The translations under genes were made by a program, and so were the position numbers. From the NCBI RefSeq assembly GCF_014701095.1, contig NZ_AP023439.1, positions 5,010,001-5,074,000 of the forward strand: DNA of 64,000 nucleotides. Reading direction: 5' to 3'. A model generated the notes under the pieces. It searched no databases. It had not been told where the DNA came from and saw only the letters and a program-made list of their open reading frames with translations. This DNA comes from Streptomyces tuirus (GTDB lineage: Bacteria; Actinomycetota; Actinomycetes; Streptomycetales; Streptomycetaceae). Positions 28,056 to 35,864 of the stretch are shown piece after piece (the first letter of the stretch is position 1; every line of letters begins with the position of its first letter).

Positions 28056-28164
28056 CGGTCCCCGGGCCCGGCCCGACGTGACGCCTGCCGCATTGATGCG
28101 ACTATCAGTGCCCGCCTGTGGACAACCGGCGCTGCCGTCTCGCGCGACCTGGCAGCATGGCCGT

Positions 28165-30360
28165 GTGACAGCAGCAACGCACTCCACCCTGTTCCCGCAG
28201 GTACCGGACTCCGCCGACGCGGTGCTCGAAGGGCTCGACCCCGAGCAGCGCGAGGTGGCGACGGCCCTGCACGGTCCGGTGTGCGTCCTGGCGGGCGCGG
28301 GCACGGGCAAGACCCGGGCGATCACCCACCGCATCGCCTACGGAGTGCGCGCCGGCATCCTGCACCCCTCCAGCGTCCTCGCCGTCACCTTCACCAATCG
28401 CGCAGCCGGGGAGATGCGCGGCCGGCTGCGCCAGCTCGGCGCCGCGGGCGTCCAGGCCCGCACGTTCCACTCGGCCGCCCTGCGTCAGCTCCAGTACTTC
28501 TGGCCGAAAGCCATCGGCGGCTCCATGCCCCGGCTCGTCGACCGCAAGATCCAGCTCGTCGCCGACGCGGCCGCCGCCTGTCGCATCCGTCTCGACCGGG
28601 GCGAGCTGCGGGACGTCACTGCCGAGATCGAGTGGTCCAAGGTCACCCAGACCGTCCCCGCCGACTACGCGCCCGCCGCAGCCAAGGCCGGCCGCGAGTC
28701 CCCCCGCGACCCCGCTGAGATCGCCCAGCTCTACGCCGCCTACGAGGACGTCAAGCGCGAGCGGTCCGTGATCGACTTCGAGGACGTGCTGCTGCTGACC
28801 GTGGCCGTCCTGCAGGACCGGCACGACATCGCCGAGCAGATCCGCGCCCAGTACCAGCACTTCGTGGTCGACGAGTACCAGGACGTCAGCCCCCTCCAGC
28901 AGCGCCTGCTCGAACTGTGGCTGGGCGAGCGCGACAGCCTCTGCGTGGTCGGGGACGCCAGCCAGACGATCTACTCCTTCACGGGGGCGACCCCGGACCA
29001 TCTGCTCGACTTCCGCACCCGCCACCCCGCTGCCACGGTCGTCAAACTGGTCCGCGACTACCGCTCCACCCCCCAGGTCGTCCACCTCGCCAACGGCCTG
29101 CTCGCCCAGGCCCGGGGCCGGGCCGCCGACCACCGCCTGGAGCTCGTCTCCCAGCGCCCCGCGGGGCCCGAGCCCGTCTACGCCGAGTACACCGACGAGC
29201 CCGCCGAGGCCGAAGGCGCGGCCCGCCGGATCCGCGAACTCATCGACTCGGGCGTCCCGGCCTCCGAGATCGCGATCCTCTTCCGTACGAACGCCCAGTC
29301 CGAGACCTACGAGCAGGCCCTGGCCGACGCGGGAGTGCCCTACCAGCTGCGTGGCGCCGAGCGGTTCTTCGACCGCCCGGAGGTGCGCAAGGCGGGCATC
29401 GCCCTGCGCGGCGCGGCCCGCTTCGGCGGCAACGACTCCCTCCTCGACGACGTCGTCGACCTTCCTTCCCAGGTGCGTGCCGTGCTGTCGGGAGAGGGCT
29501 GGACGACGCAGCCACCGGCCGGCTCCGGCGCCGTGCGAGAGCGCTGGGAGTCCCTGGCCGCCCTGGTGAACCTCGCCCAGGACTTCGCCGCCGCCAAACC
29601 GGGCGCCACCCTGGCCGACCTCGTCGCCGAACTCGACGAACGGGCGAACGCCCAGCACGCCCCCACCGTGCAGGGCGTCACCCTCGCCTCCCTGCACTCG
29701 GCCAAGGGCCTGGAGTGGGACGTCGTGTTCCTGGTCGGCGTGGCCGAGGGCATGATGCCGATCACCTACGCCAAGACCGACGAACAGATCGAGGAGGAAC
29801 GCCGCCTCCTCTATGTCGGTGTGACCCGGGCGCGCGAGCACCTCCGCGTCTCCTGGGCGCTCTCCCGCTCACCCGGGGGCCGCCCCAACCGCCGCCCCAG
29901 CCGCTTCCTCGACGGACTGCGCCCCGGCTCGACGGCCACCACGGGCCGCACCTCCGCGGGCGCGGCGGGCGGAATCGAGCGCGGAATCCCCGGAACCAGG
30001 GAGTCCGCCCCGAGACGGGCTCAGCGAGTTCCCGCCCGCTGCCGGGTCTGCGGCCGCACGCTGACCGACCCGGGCGAGATGAAACTGATGCGCTGCGACG
30101 ACTGCCCCTCCGACATGAACGAGGGCCTGTACGAGCGGCTGCGCGAGTGGCGCGCCGACCAGGCACGCAGCAGCGGCCAGCCCGCCTTCTGCGTGTTCAC
30201 GGACCGCACATTGATGGCGATCGCCGAGACCGCCCCCGACGACGAGCGTGAGCTCGCCCGCATCCCGGGCGTCGGGATGCGCAAGCTCACCCGCTACGGG
30301 GCCGACGTACTGGCCCTCTGCGCAGGCCAGTCATCCGCCGAGAGCACAGATCCGGACTGA
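28165..30360 (+). CDS. uvrD2: UvrD2-type ATP-dependent DNA helicase with HRDC tail
   Basis: 731 residues from GTG 28165. SF1 motifs: GAGTGKTRAITHRIA (~45), FTNRAAGEMRGR, VVDEYQDVSPLQQ, GDASQTIYSFTGA, SAKGLEWDVVFLVG and VGVTRAREHL. Then comes a tetracysteine zinc motif CRVCGRTLT...MRCDDC (~626-650) and an HRDC domain (~660-725, LMAIAETAPDDERELARIPG). This layout is that of actinobacterial UvrD2, which needs the tetracysteine region to unwind DNA. It runs straight toward the wblC promoter, with no terminator after its stop. Short intergenic DNA to the divergent mycoredoxin gene holds promoters for both. Confidence 0.93.
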   Translation: MTAATHSTLFPQVPDSADAVLEGLDPEQREVATALHGPVCVLAGAGTGKTRAITHRIAYGVRAGILHPSSVLAVTFTNRAAGEMRGRLRQLGAAGVQARTFHSAALRQLQYFWPKAIGGSMPRLVDRKIQLVADAAAACRIRLDRGELRDVTAEIEWSKVTQTVPADYAPAAAKAGRESPRDPAEIAQLYAAYEDVKRERSVIDFEDVLLLTVAVLQDRHDIAEQIRAQYQHFVVDEYQDVSPLQQRLLELWLGERDSLCVVGDASQTIYSFTGATPDHLLDFRTRHPAATVVKLVRDYRSTPQVVHLANGLLAQARGRAADHRLELVSQRPAGPEPVYAEYTDEPAEAEGAARRIRELIDSGVPASEIAILFRTNAQSETYEQALADAGVPYQLRGAERFFDRPEVRKAGIALRGAARFGGNDSLLDDVVDLPSQVRAVLSGEGWTTQPPAGSGAVRERWESLAALVNLAQDFAAAKPGATLADLVAELDERANAQHAPTVQGVTLASLHSAKGLEWDVVFLVGVAEGMMPITYAKTDEQIEEERRLLYVGVTRAREHLRVSWALSRSPGGRPNRRPSRFLDGLRPGSTATTGRTSAGAAGGIERGIPGTRESAPRRAQRVPARCRVCGRTLTDPGEMKLMRCDDCPSDMNEGLYERLREWRADQARSSGQPAFCVFTDRTLMAIAETAPDDERELARIPGVGMRKLTRYGADVLALCAGQSSAESTDPD

Positions 30361-30373
30361 CACTAACTCGTCG

Positions 30374-30413
30374 AAAAAATAGTTTGCGCATGCCCCAGGA
30401 ATCCCCATAGGTT
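30374..30413 (+). promoter_or_regulatory. wblC promoter with AT-rich WblC element
   Basis: AAAAAATA (30374-30381) directly before -35 TTGCGC (30384-30389), an 18-bp spacer and -10 TAGGTT (30408-30413). An A/T block immediately upstream of the -35 is the DNA signature bound by the AT-hook of WhiB7/WblC at its own promoter. Transcription would start near 30420, leaving a leader of ~600 nt. Confidence 0.7.
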
Positions 30414-30524
30414 CTTAGGCACGAGAGCAGCGGCCTTCTCGGAGGCCCTGATTCCGTGTTCTACTTGCATATCCGCAGGACTGGTTCGTCCAGTCCCCCG
30501 AGACGCCGAGAGGAGGCGAGTCCA

Positions 30525-30851
30525 GTGATCAGCATCAACACCAGCTCCGTCAGCATCGTGAAAATGACCGATCGCTCGGCCGTCTCCGCGTGCATGCTCG
30601 GCGTTTCGAACCTGGGCACCGGTCTGTCCGGCATTCGTGCCGTCCGTCCGGCGTCCTCCTCCGCTGCTCCCGCGGGCCTTCCCGTCCGCGAGCGCAATGA
30701 GCGACCGACCAAGGCACTGGAAGCGGCAGTAGCGGCACAGGCACAGGCCTATGCCTTTACGGCAACCGGTGCCGGATTCCGGAAGCAGACGACGCAGCAC
30801 CACCAGATGTGGGCCTTCCGTGGGCCAGAACCCTGGAGTGATCCAGCCTGA
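30525..30851 (+). CDS. wblC upstream ORF (108 codons)
   Basis: GTG at 30525 with a perfect AGGAGG 8 nt upstream (30511-30516). An in-frame GTG at 30456 behind GGAGG is a weaker alternative. The 108-residue product has no known domain, is rich in Ser/Ala/Val and ends MWAFRGPEPWSDPA. A small hairpin (30478-30496) precedes the start. The stop codon sits inside one hairpin and 24 nt before an intrinsic terminator. wblC/whiB7 genes are known to be controlled by upstream-ORF-dependent transcription attenuation, so its translation, rather than its protein, is probably what matters. If it makes a stable protein, its function is unknown. Confidence 0.6.
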   Translation: MISINTSSVSIVKMTDRSAVSACMLGVSNLGTGLSGIRAVRPASSSAAPAGLPVRERNERPTKALEAAVAAQAQAYAFTATGAGFRKQTTQHHQMWAFRGPEPWSDPA

Positions 30852-30917
30852 TCTCAGATCAGGCCGGCGCCTTCAGGGCCGCGGAACCCCATCCGGGATC
30901 CGCGGCCCTTCTGTTTG
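30846..30917 (+). terminator. wblC leader attenuator: stop-codon hairpin plus intrinsic terminator
   Basis: GCCTGATC-TCA-GATCAGGC (30846-30864) covers the upstream-ORF stop codon. It is followed by AGGGCCGCGGA/TCCGCGGCCCT (30875-30909) and the tract TTCTGTTTG (30909-30917), an 11-bp GC stem with a U-rich tail. wblC begins 108 nt further on, so read-through is required for its expression. Confidence 0.75.
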
Positions 30918-31024
30918 TCCCTGAACAGGGATGACGGACCGAAGGAGCCTCGGGACAAGAAAAGAACCCGGTACCACCACCCCCCGGCCAACAGGCCGGA
31001 ACGAACAGACGAGGAAGACGAACC

Positions 31025-31393
31025 GTGCAACTCGAAGCGCACGCCCCGTCCGTACCGCCTTCCGCCCCGATCCCCAAGCCCGGCTCCACGGAGGACCCCA
31101 CCTTGACCCCGCTCACTGCGCTCACCGCGCTCGACGACGCCATCGAGAACCTCGGCGTACCGGTCCCGTGCCGTTCCTACGACCCGGAGGTCTTCTTCGC
31201 CGAGTCGCCCGCGGACGTCGAGTACGCCAAGTCCCTCTGCCGTACCTGCCCGCTGGTCGAGGCCTGCCTCGCCGGTGCCAAGGAGCGGCGTGAGCCCTGG
31301 GGCGTCTGGGGTGGCGAGCTGTTCGTCCAGGGTGTCGTCGTCGCCCGGAAGCGGCCGCGTGGTCGCCCGCGCAAGAACCCGGTCACGGCATGA
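31025..31393 (+). CDS. wblC: WblC (WhiB7) transcription factor
   Basis: 122 residues from GTG 31025. The WhiB core has four cysteines (VPCRS, SLCRTCPLVEAC) that ligate a 4Fe-4S cluster and a GVWGG turn near residue 95. The C-terminus KRPRGRPRKN is an AT-hook, specific to the WhiB7/WblC subgroup. It binds the primary sigma factor and activates intrinsic antibiotic-resistance genes when ribosomes stall. An AT-rich promoter, a long leader with upstream ORF and an intrinsic terminator lie before it, so autoregulation and attenuation are visible in the sequence. It is adjacent to uvrD2 as in mycobacteria. Its stop overlaps the ATG of the next ORF. Confidence 0.95.
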   Translation: MQLEAHAPSVPPSAPIPKPGSTEDPTLTPLTALTALDDAIENLGVPVPCRSYDPEVFFAESPADVEYAKSLCRTCPLVEACLAGAKERREPWGVWGGELFVQGVVVARKRPRGRPRKNPVTA

Positions 31394-31713
31394 ACACCGC
31401 AGGAACGATCGACCGCCCCCTCACGCACGACCCCCAGAAGCAGGCCCCGATGAAGCCGTCCACTGACGAGCCCGCAGGCTCCGCGAACCAAGACTTCACC
31501 ATCACCGGCGCGAAGGACTCGCGTCAGAACAGGACCCGAGAGATGCAACTCATCCCAGAAGCCATGGCTCGCGCGCATATGCGCGAGCGACTGCAGGAGG
31601 CGGAGCGGGATCGACAGGCCGTGCGCCTGATGGCCGCCCGCCGGATGCAGCGCAGGGCGGAGCGCGCTTCCCTGCGTGCCCGCCGGGCGCTCGCCATGGC
31701 GGTCATGCAGTAA
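31390..31713 (+). CDS. Small basic protein coupled to wblC, unknown function
   Basis: 107 residues. The ATG overlaps the wblC stop (ATGA), so translation is coupled and the two are co-expressed. Residues 1-50 are polar and disordered. From ~52 (QLIPEAMARAHMRERL) a long, highly charged amphipathic helix runs to the end, dominated by Arg/Ala (RRMQRRAERASLRARRALAM). No domain is recognised. It could bind RNA, the ribosome or DNA by charge. A strong terminator follows. Placement makes it part of the wblC response, but its function is not known. Confidence 0.75.
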   Translation: MNTAGTIDRPLTHDPQKQAPMKPSTDEPAGSANQDFTITGAKDSRQNRTREMQLIPEAMARAHMRERLQEAERDRQAVRLMAARRMQRRAERASLRARRALAMAVMQ

Positions 31714-31774
31714 CCCGCCGCACCTGACGTGGGGACAGCCCGGCCCATGAGCCCGGGCTGCCGCCGCCGACCTC

Positions 31775-31821
31775 GCACCACGGGGGCCGGTCCGTGCCGA
31801 ACGGACCGGCCCCCGTGGTGC
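31775..31821. terminator. Strong terminator after the wblC operon
   Basis: 21-bp perfect stem (31775-31795 with 31801-31821), arm core CACGGGGGCCGGTCCGT, loop GCCGA. Confidence 0.88.
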
Positions 31822-31949
31822 GTTGTGCGGGAGGGAGCACGGCATCCATCGGGCCCCAGGCGTCGTGGCCTTCGCGCCGGATGGTGCGCCGCTGAACCCC
31901 GGGGGCGTTGTGTCACCCGTGTCTCCGGGTGCGGAGTTATCGTCGCCAG

Positions 31950-32168
31950 GTGACGAGTCCTTCAGGAGGCAGTGACGACCGCGCCGCCGCGCAGCCGCGG
32001 CGCCTGGTCTGTGCCCGCTGCGGCACATCGGCCGACGTCCTGACCGACGGTCCGCCCCTCACCTGGACCTACTCCGTGGAGGACGGCGCCCGCCGCCACT
32101 ACTGCGAGACCTGCTCCCGGGAGAACATCAGATCAATCGAGGGGCGCCTGGACTCGGACTGGTGGTGA
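31950..32168 (+). CDS. Small zinc-ribbon protein
   Basis: 72 residues from GTG 31950. Two CxxC pairs, CARCGTSADV and CETCSRE, spaced ~35 residues apart form a likely zinc ribbon. Between them PLTWTYSVEDGARRHY is typical of small actinobacterial ribbon proteins. The C-terminus is acidic (EGRLDSDWW). It is separated from the wblC operon by a terminator and converges on the ABC1-kinase gene 16 nt away. The start is uncertain because no strong ribosome site is seen. Function unknown. Confidence 0.65.
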   Translation: MTSPSGGSDDRAAAQPRRLVCARCGTSADVLTDGPPLTWTYSVEDGARRHYCETCSRENIRSIEGRLDSDWW

Positions 32169-32184
32169 CACCCACGGCCCCGGC

Positions 32185-33555
32185 TCACGCCTCCGCCACG
32201 GCTTCCTCGCCGTCCGCCGGGTCCTCCGGGACGAACCCCGGCAGCCACTCCTCCAGCTCCTCACGCAGCCGCACTGTCGCTCCGAGCTGGCACAGCACGC
32301 CGATCGTGCTCAGCGTCACCCGGTGGATCAGCAGATAGGACGGGGGCAGGTTGAGCTGCTTGCCGAGCTGGTAGGCGGGGGAGCGGATGTCGGCGACACG
32401 GCCGGCCTGGCTGCGCATCCAGCCCCGGGTGAAGGTGAACTCCTCGACCTGGGCCGGCTCGATGATCGGTAGCAGGTAGTCCATGACCGCGTCCGGGTCC
32501 AGCTCTATCGTCTCCTTGACGAACCCTTCCACGCGCAGCAACTCGTAGACCGCCTCGGCCTCCCCGTCGAGGGTCATCCGCAGAGACTCGCCGATGGTGG
32601 CCGGCAGGCCACCCGGGAGCCGGTCGACCGTGCCGAAGTCCAGGACCCCGAGGCGCCAGTCGTCCTCACCTTCCGGGCCGCCGGGCAGGAGCCGGAAGTT
32701 GCCCGGGTGGGGGTCGGCGTGCAGCAGGCCCGTGCGGGCGGGGCCGGAGAAAAGGAAGCGGGCCAGGAGCTGACCGGCACGGTCGCGCTGCTCCTGGGTG
32801 CCGTCCGAGATGATCTCCGACAGCGGGATGCCGTCCATCCACTCGGTGACCAGGACCTGGTCGGACTGGTGGACCACCTGGGGCACGACCACGTCCGGGT
32901 CGTCCGTGAACTCCGCCGCGTGGGCCTGCTGGGCCTGGGCCTCCAGACCGTAGTCCAGCTCTTCGGAGACGCGGTCCTTCAGCTCCGTGATCAGCGGCTT
33001 GATGTCCATGCCGGGGATCAGCGGACCGAGCAGCCGCGAGAAGCGGCTCAGCTGGTTCAGGTCCGACAGCAGGGCTTCACCGGCGCCCGGGTACTGCACC
33101 TTGACCGCGACCTCGCGGCCGTCGTGCCACACCGCCCGGTGGACCTGGCCGATCGATGCCGCCGCTGCGGGCTTGTCCTCGAACTCCAGGAACAGCTCGT
33201 TCCAGCCCTCGCCGAGCCGCTCCTCCAGCACCGCGTGCACCGTGCGGGTCGGCATGGGCGGCGCGGCTTCCTGGAGCTTGGTCAGCGCGGCCCGGTAGGG
33301 GCCGGCCACCTCCTCGGGCAGCGCGGACTCGAAGACGGACAGGGCCTGGCCGAACTTCATGGCCCCGCCCTTGAGCTCGCCGAGCACCTTGAACAGCTGC
33401 TCAGCCGTGCGCTGTTGGAGCTCGCGGCCGACGAGCTCGGCGGATTCGCCGACGATCCGCTTGCCGAATCCCCAGGTCGCCCGCCCGGCGATGCCGAGCG
33501 GGAGCGCGGCGAGCTTGGCGGTCCGGGTAACCGCCTTCCGGGGAAGATCAGACAT
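32185..33555 (-). CDS. ABC1/UbiB (AarF) family atypical kinase
   Basis: 456 residues. UbiB-family marks in order: KFGQALS (KxGQ, ~65), KPAAAASIGQVHRA (Ala-rich nucleotide loop), VAVKVQYPG with the lysine, HADPHPGNF and VLDFGTVD (catalytic and metal motifs). These proteins are atypical kinases/ATPases linked to quinone and lipid biology. The M. tuberculosis homologue (Rv3197) lies beside whiB7 and belongs to its regulon, and the same adjacency holds here with opposite orientation. Its ATGTCTGA start overlaps the stop of the ThiF-like gene upstream by 8 nt, so the two are coupled. Confidence 0.9.
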   Translation of the reverse strand: MSDLPRKAVTRTAKLAALPLGIAGRATWGFGKRIVGESAELVGRELQQRTAEQLFKVLGELKGGAMKFGQALSVFESALPEEVAGPYRAALTKLQEAAPPMPTRTVHAVLEERLGEGWNELFLEFEDKPAAAASIGQVHRAVWHDGREVAVKVQYPGAGEALLSDLNQLSRFSRLLGPLIPGMDIKPLITELKDRVSEELDYGLEAQAQQAHAAEFTDDPDVVVPQVVHQSDQVLVTEWMDGIPLSEIISDGTQEQRDRAGQLLARFLFSGPARTGLLHADPHPGNFRLLPGGPEGEDDWRLGVLDFGTVDRLPGGLPATIGESLRMTLDGEAEAVYELLRVEGFVKETIELDPDAVMDYLLPIIEPAQVEEFTFTRGWMRSQAGRVADIRSPAYQLGKQLNLPPSYLLIHRVTLSTIGVLCQLGATVRLREELEEWLPGFVPEDPADGEEAVAEA

Positions 33556-34762
33556 GCGCCCTCCAAGTCCCAGCCGGCCGCTCCGCCTCTGCCTCACGGC
33601 ACTGCTCCGACGGCCGTTGCACCGCCATTGTCTCGTGCGACTCCCCGTCCTCCGAGAGGTGCTCCCCTTTTCCTCTCTCCACCGCCGCGCAGGGGCATTC
33701 CGGATGTGCCCGGATCGACCGAGCACGCCAGTGGAGACCGGGGACGGAGACCTCCCAGCGTGACCCGGCACTGGAGGGGACCCGGCCGTCCAGGAAAGCG
33801 AGCGCGTGTGCTGCCGCCAGGCCGGCCACGGTCGTGGCCAGCGCCAGGTCGCAGGGCCGGACCTGCCGCTGCCTGCCGGAGCGCCACTGGGCGACCAGCC
33901 GGGGCCAGGCCGGATCCCGGTCGGCGCGGCCCTCCTGCAGACACCCCGCGCAGCTCGTCTCCCCGGGCAGCACGAGGGGGCCGACCACGCCGGTGCCCTC
34001 CACGACACCGGCGTACAGATGGGGTGTCCCGGAAGCCAGCAGCGGCTCGGCGGCGGCCGGGTCGGGCGCGTGCACGGCGACATCGTCCCGCGGGGCGATG
34101 ATCACCAGCGAGAATCCCGGGTCCCCCGCCTCCGGGGATCTTCGGGCCGTCGCGCGGCGCCGCGGCCGGTCCGGGGCCGCCCGGCGCACGGCACGGCGGG
34201 CCGACTCGTCCCTGCGGTCGCCGACGGACTCCGCGGGAAGCCCGCCCGGCGCGACGTCCCACCGCTCCACACGGCCACCGTCGAGCACGTCCACCTCGCC
34301 CACGCCGGCCCCGGCCAGGAGCGAGGCCAGCACGGCACCCACCCGGCCCGCGCCCCGCACCTGCACGCGCTGCGAGCGCCGGGCCGCCAGCTGCCCGATC
34401 GCCTCCCCGGGGGCCGAGGTCGTCAGGGACAGGGAGGCCAGGTCGGGGCGCAGCCGGTCGAGGACCTCCTTCTTCTTCCGCAGGGCGTCGGCCACCGGCC
34501 CGCCGCCGTGGGCGTCGTCCAGCAGCCCGGCCCGGGCGAGCCCCCGCACCAACCCGTCGACATGACCGTCGGGCAGGTCCATGCGGCGTCCCTCCTCGCG
34601 CAGGAGCTCCAGCCCCCGCGTGCCGTTCAGCAGGTCGAGGAAGCTGCCCGTCGCCAGGTCCATCGGGCCCACAGTCATCGCATGCGCCGGTGTCATCCCG
34701 AACTGCACGGTGTTGAGGTCGCGCCAGCCGCGCCTGAGCGCGGGTTTCACCATCGGATGCAT
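33548..34762 (-). CDS. ThiF/E1-superfamily protein, probably degenerate
   Basis: 404 residues from ATG 34762. The N-terminal ~110 residues resemble a small winged-helix/leader-binding module (LLNGTRGLELLREEGRRMDL). A Rossmann E1-like domain follows: VRGAGRVGAVLASLLAGAG for nucleotide, DVLDGGRVERWD as the acidic strand. The usual Arg-Gln and catalytic Asp motifs of ThiF/MoeB are not obvious. Cysteines SCAGC and CPC near the C-terminus may bind zinc. It may therefore scaffold rather than adenylate. Overlap with the ABC1-kinase gene makes the pair functionally linked. The alternative is an adenylyltransferase for an unknown peptide or carrier. Confidence 0.7.
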   Translation of the reverse strand: MHPMVKPALRRGWRDLNTVQFGMTPAHAMTVGPMDLATGSFLDLLNGTRGLELLREEGRRMDLPDGHVDGLVRGLARAGLLDDAHGGGPVADALRKKKEVLDRLRPDLASLSLTTSAPGEAIGQLAARRSQRVQVRGAGRVGAVLASLLAGAGVGEVDVLDGGRVERWDVAPGGLPAESVGDRRDESARRAVRRAAPDRPRRRATARRSPEAGDPGFSLVIIAPRDDVAVHAPDPAAAEPLLASGTPHLYAGVVEGTGVVGPLVLPGETSCAGCLQEGRADRDPAWPRLVAQWRSGRQRQVRPCDLALATTVAGLAAAHALAFLDGRVPSSAGSRWEVSVPGLHWRARSIRAHPECPCAAVERGKGEHLSEDGESHETMAVQRPSEQCREAEAERPAGTWRAHV

Positions 34763-35113
34763 GACAGGCCCCCGTATGCCGTAGATCGTCCCCGTATGCC
34801 GGCGGAGCGAGGATGCGGGCCCGGGCAGGTCACGCCGAGGCCGGTCGCAAGCAGGGCCCGTGCCCGGGCCCGGCCCGGGCACGGGCACGCCCGGCGCAGG
34901 CCAGCCCCGAGCGCGGAAGACGGCCCTTGGTGCCGGACCGGCCCCGCCATCGCGTCGCCGACGGGATCCAGCATGCCCAACCCCGTCGCCGGCTGCCGAA
35001 AGTTGTCCACAGGCCCGGGCATTCGTCGTACAAATCCGGCGGCCGATGGGAGCGGCGGCACCGAACCGTCCCGGAGTCGGGACTTCCCCGTGTGCAGCGG
35101 GTAACGTCGGGGC
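34763..35113. promoter_or_regulatory. Divergent promoter region with direct and inverted repeats
   Basis: Contains CCCGTATGCCG twice (34771-34781 and 34791-34801, exactly 20 bp apart) close to the ThiF-like start. A 13-bp inverted repeat CCCGTGCCCGGGC-CCG-GCCCGGGCACGGG lies at 34857-34885. TAACGT at 35102-35107 is a -10 only 6 nt before the GTG of the right-hand gene, suggesting a leaderless message. No gene is seen. Confidence 0.5.
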
Positions 35114-35722
35114 GTGCCCGCCGACCCACTGCACCGCGCCGGAACGCCACACCGCAGCAAGACGAGCCAGCCGCCGAGCGGCTCGGGGGCGAGCGCGATC
35201 GAGGTCCGCAGGAGCGCCCGCCGACGCAGAACGGTCTCCGCGTACCGCGAGGGCGATCGCACCGTGGTCCTCATCCCCGCCCGCATGTCCGAGGCGGAGG
35301 AGCAACGCTGGGTGAACGTCATGCTCGACAAGCTGGCCGCCCAGGAGAGCAAGCGGACCCTCGGTGACGCCGAGCTGGCCGAGCGGGCCCGGCGTCTGTC
35401 GGACCTGTACTTCGACGGCCGGGCCCGGCCCGCGTCGGTGCGCTGGGTGACCAACCAGAACACGCGCTGGGGATCCTGCACCCCCGCTGAGGGCAGCATC
35501 CGCCTCTCCCACCGCCTCCAGGGCATGCCCGAGTACGTCGTCGACTACGTCCTCGTCCACGAACTCGCCCATCTGCTCGTCCACGGCCACGGGCCACGCT
35601 TCTGGGAACTCCTCAAGGCTTATCCGCGCACGGAGCGGGCCCGCGGATACCTCGAAGGCGTGGTCGCCGCCGAGCGGTTGCCCCACGTACCCGGCGCGCG
35701 GGGTGAGAGCCCCGCGAGGTGA
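35114..35722 (+). CDS. YgjP-like (M48-type) metallopeptidase
   Basis: 202 residues from GTG 35114. The zinc motif VHELAHLLVHGHGPRFW (HExxH with the third His four residues on, then FW) is characteristic of the YgjP/WLM-like metallopeptidase family, and TRWGSCTPAEGSIRLSHRL precedes it as usual. The first ~35 residues are basic and divergent. It is cytoplasmic with no membrane segment. A -10 element ends 6 nt before the GTG, so the mRNA is probably leaderless. Substrates are unknown. The last residues fall close to the promoter of the TerD-like gene. Confidence 0.85.
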   Translation: MPADPLHRAGTPHRSKTSQPPSGSGASAIEVRRSARRRRTVSAYREGDRTVVLIPARMSEAEEQRWVNVMLDKLAAQESKRTLGDAELAERARRLSDLYFDGRARPASVRWVTNQNTRWGSCTPAEGSIRLSHRLQGMPEYVVDYVLVHELAHLLVHGHGPRFWELLKAYPRTERARGYLEGVVAAERLPHVPGARGESPAR

Positions 35723-35864
35723 CCGCCCGCTTTCCGCGAGCGAACAGCCGATACGGCCGAGCGGCCGTTCTGTACCGGCTCTGTACCGACCTCGTCCGGT
35801 GTCCGACTTTGCCGTTAGCCTGGCGCGACGCAATCACGTACTGGATGGGGGACGGTCGTTACGC

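Noticed and set aside
30931..31293. 120-codon open frame starting in the wblC leader and overlapping wblC in another frame
   Set aside because: Its product has no motif and its open state follows from high GC; wblC in the other frame is certain.
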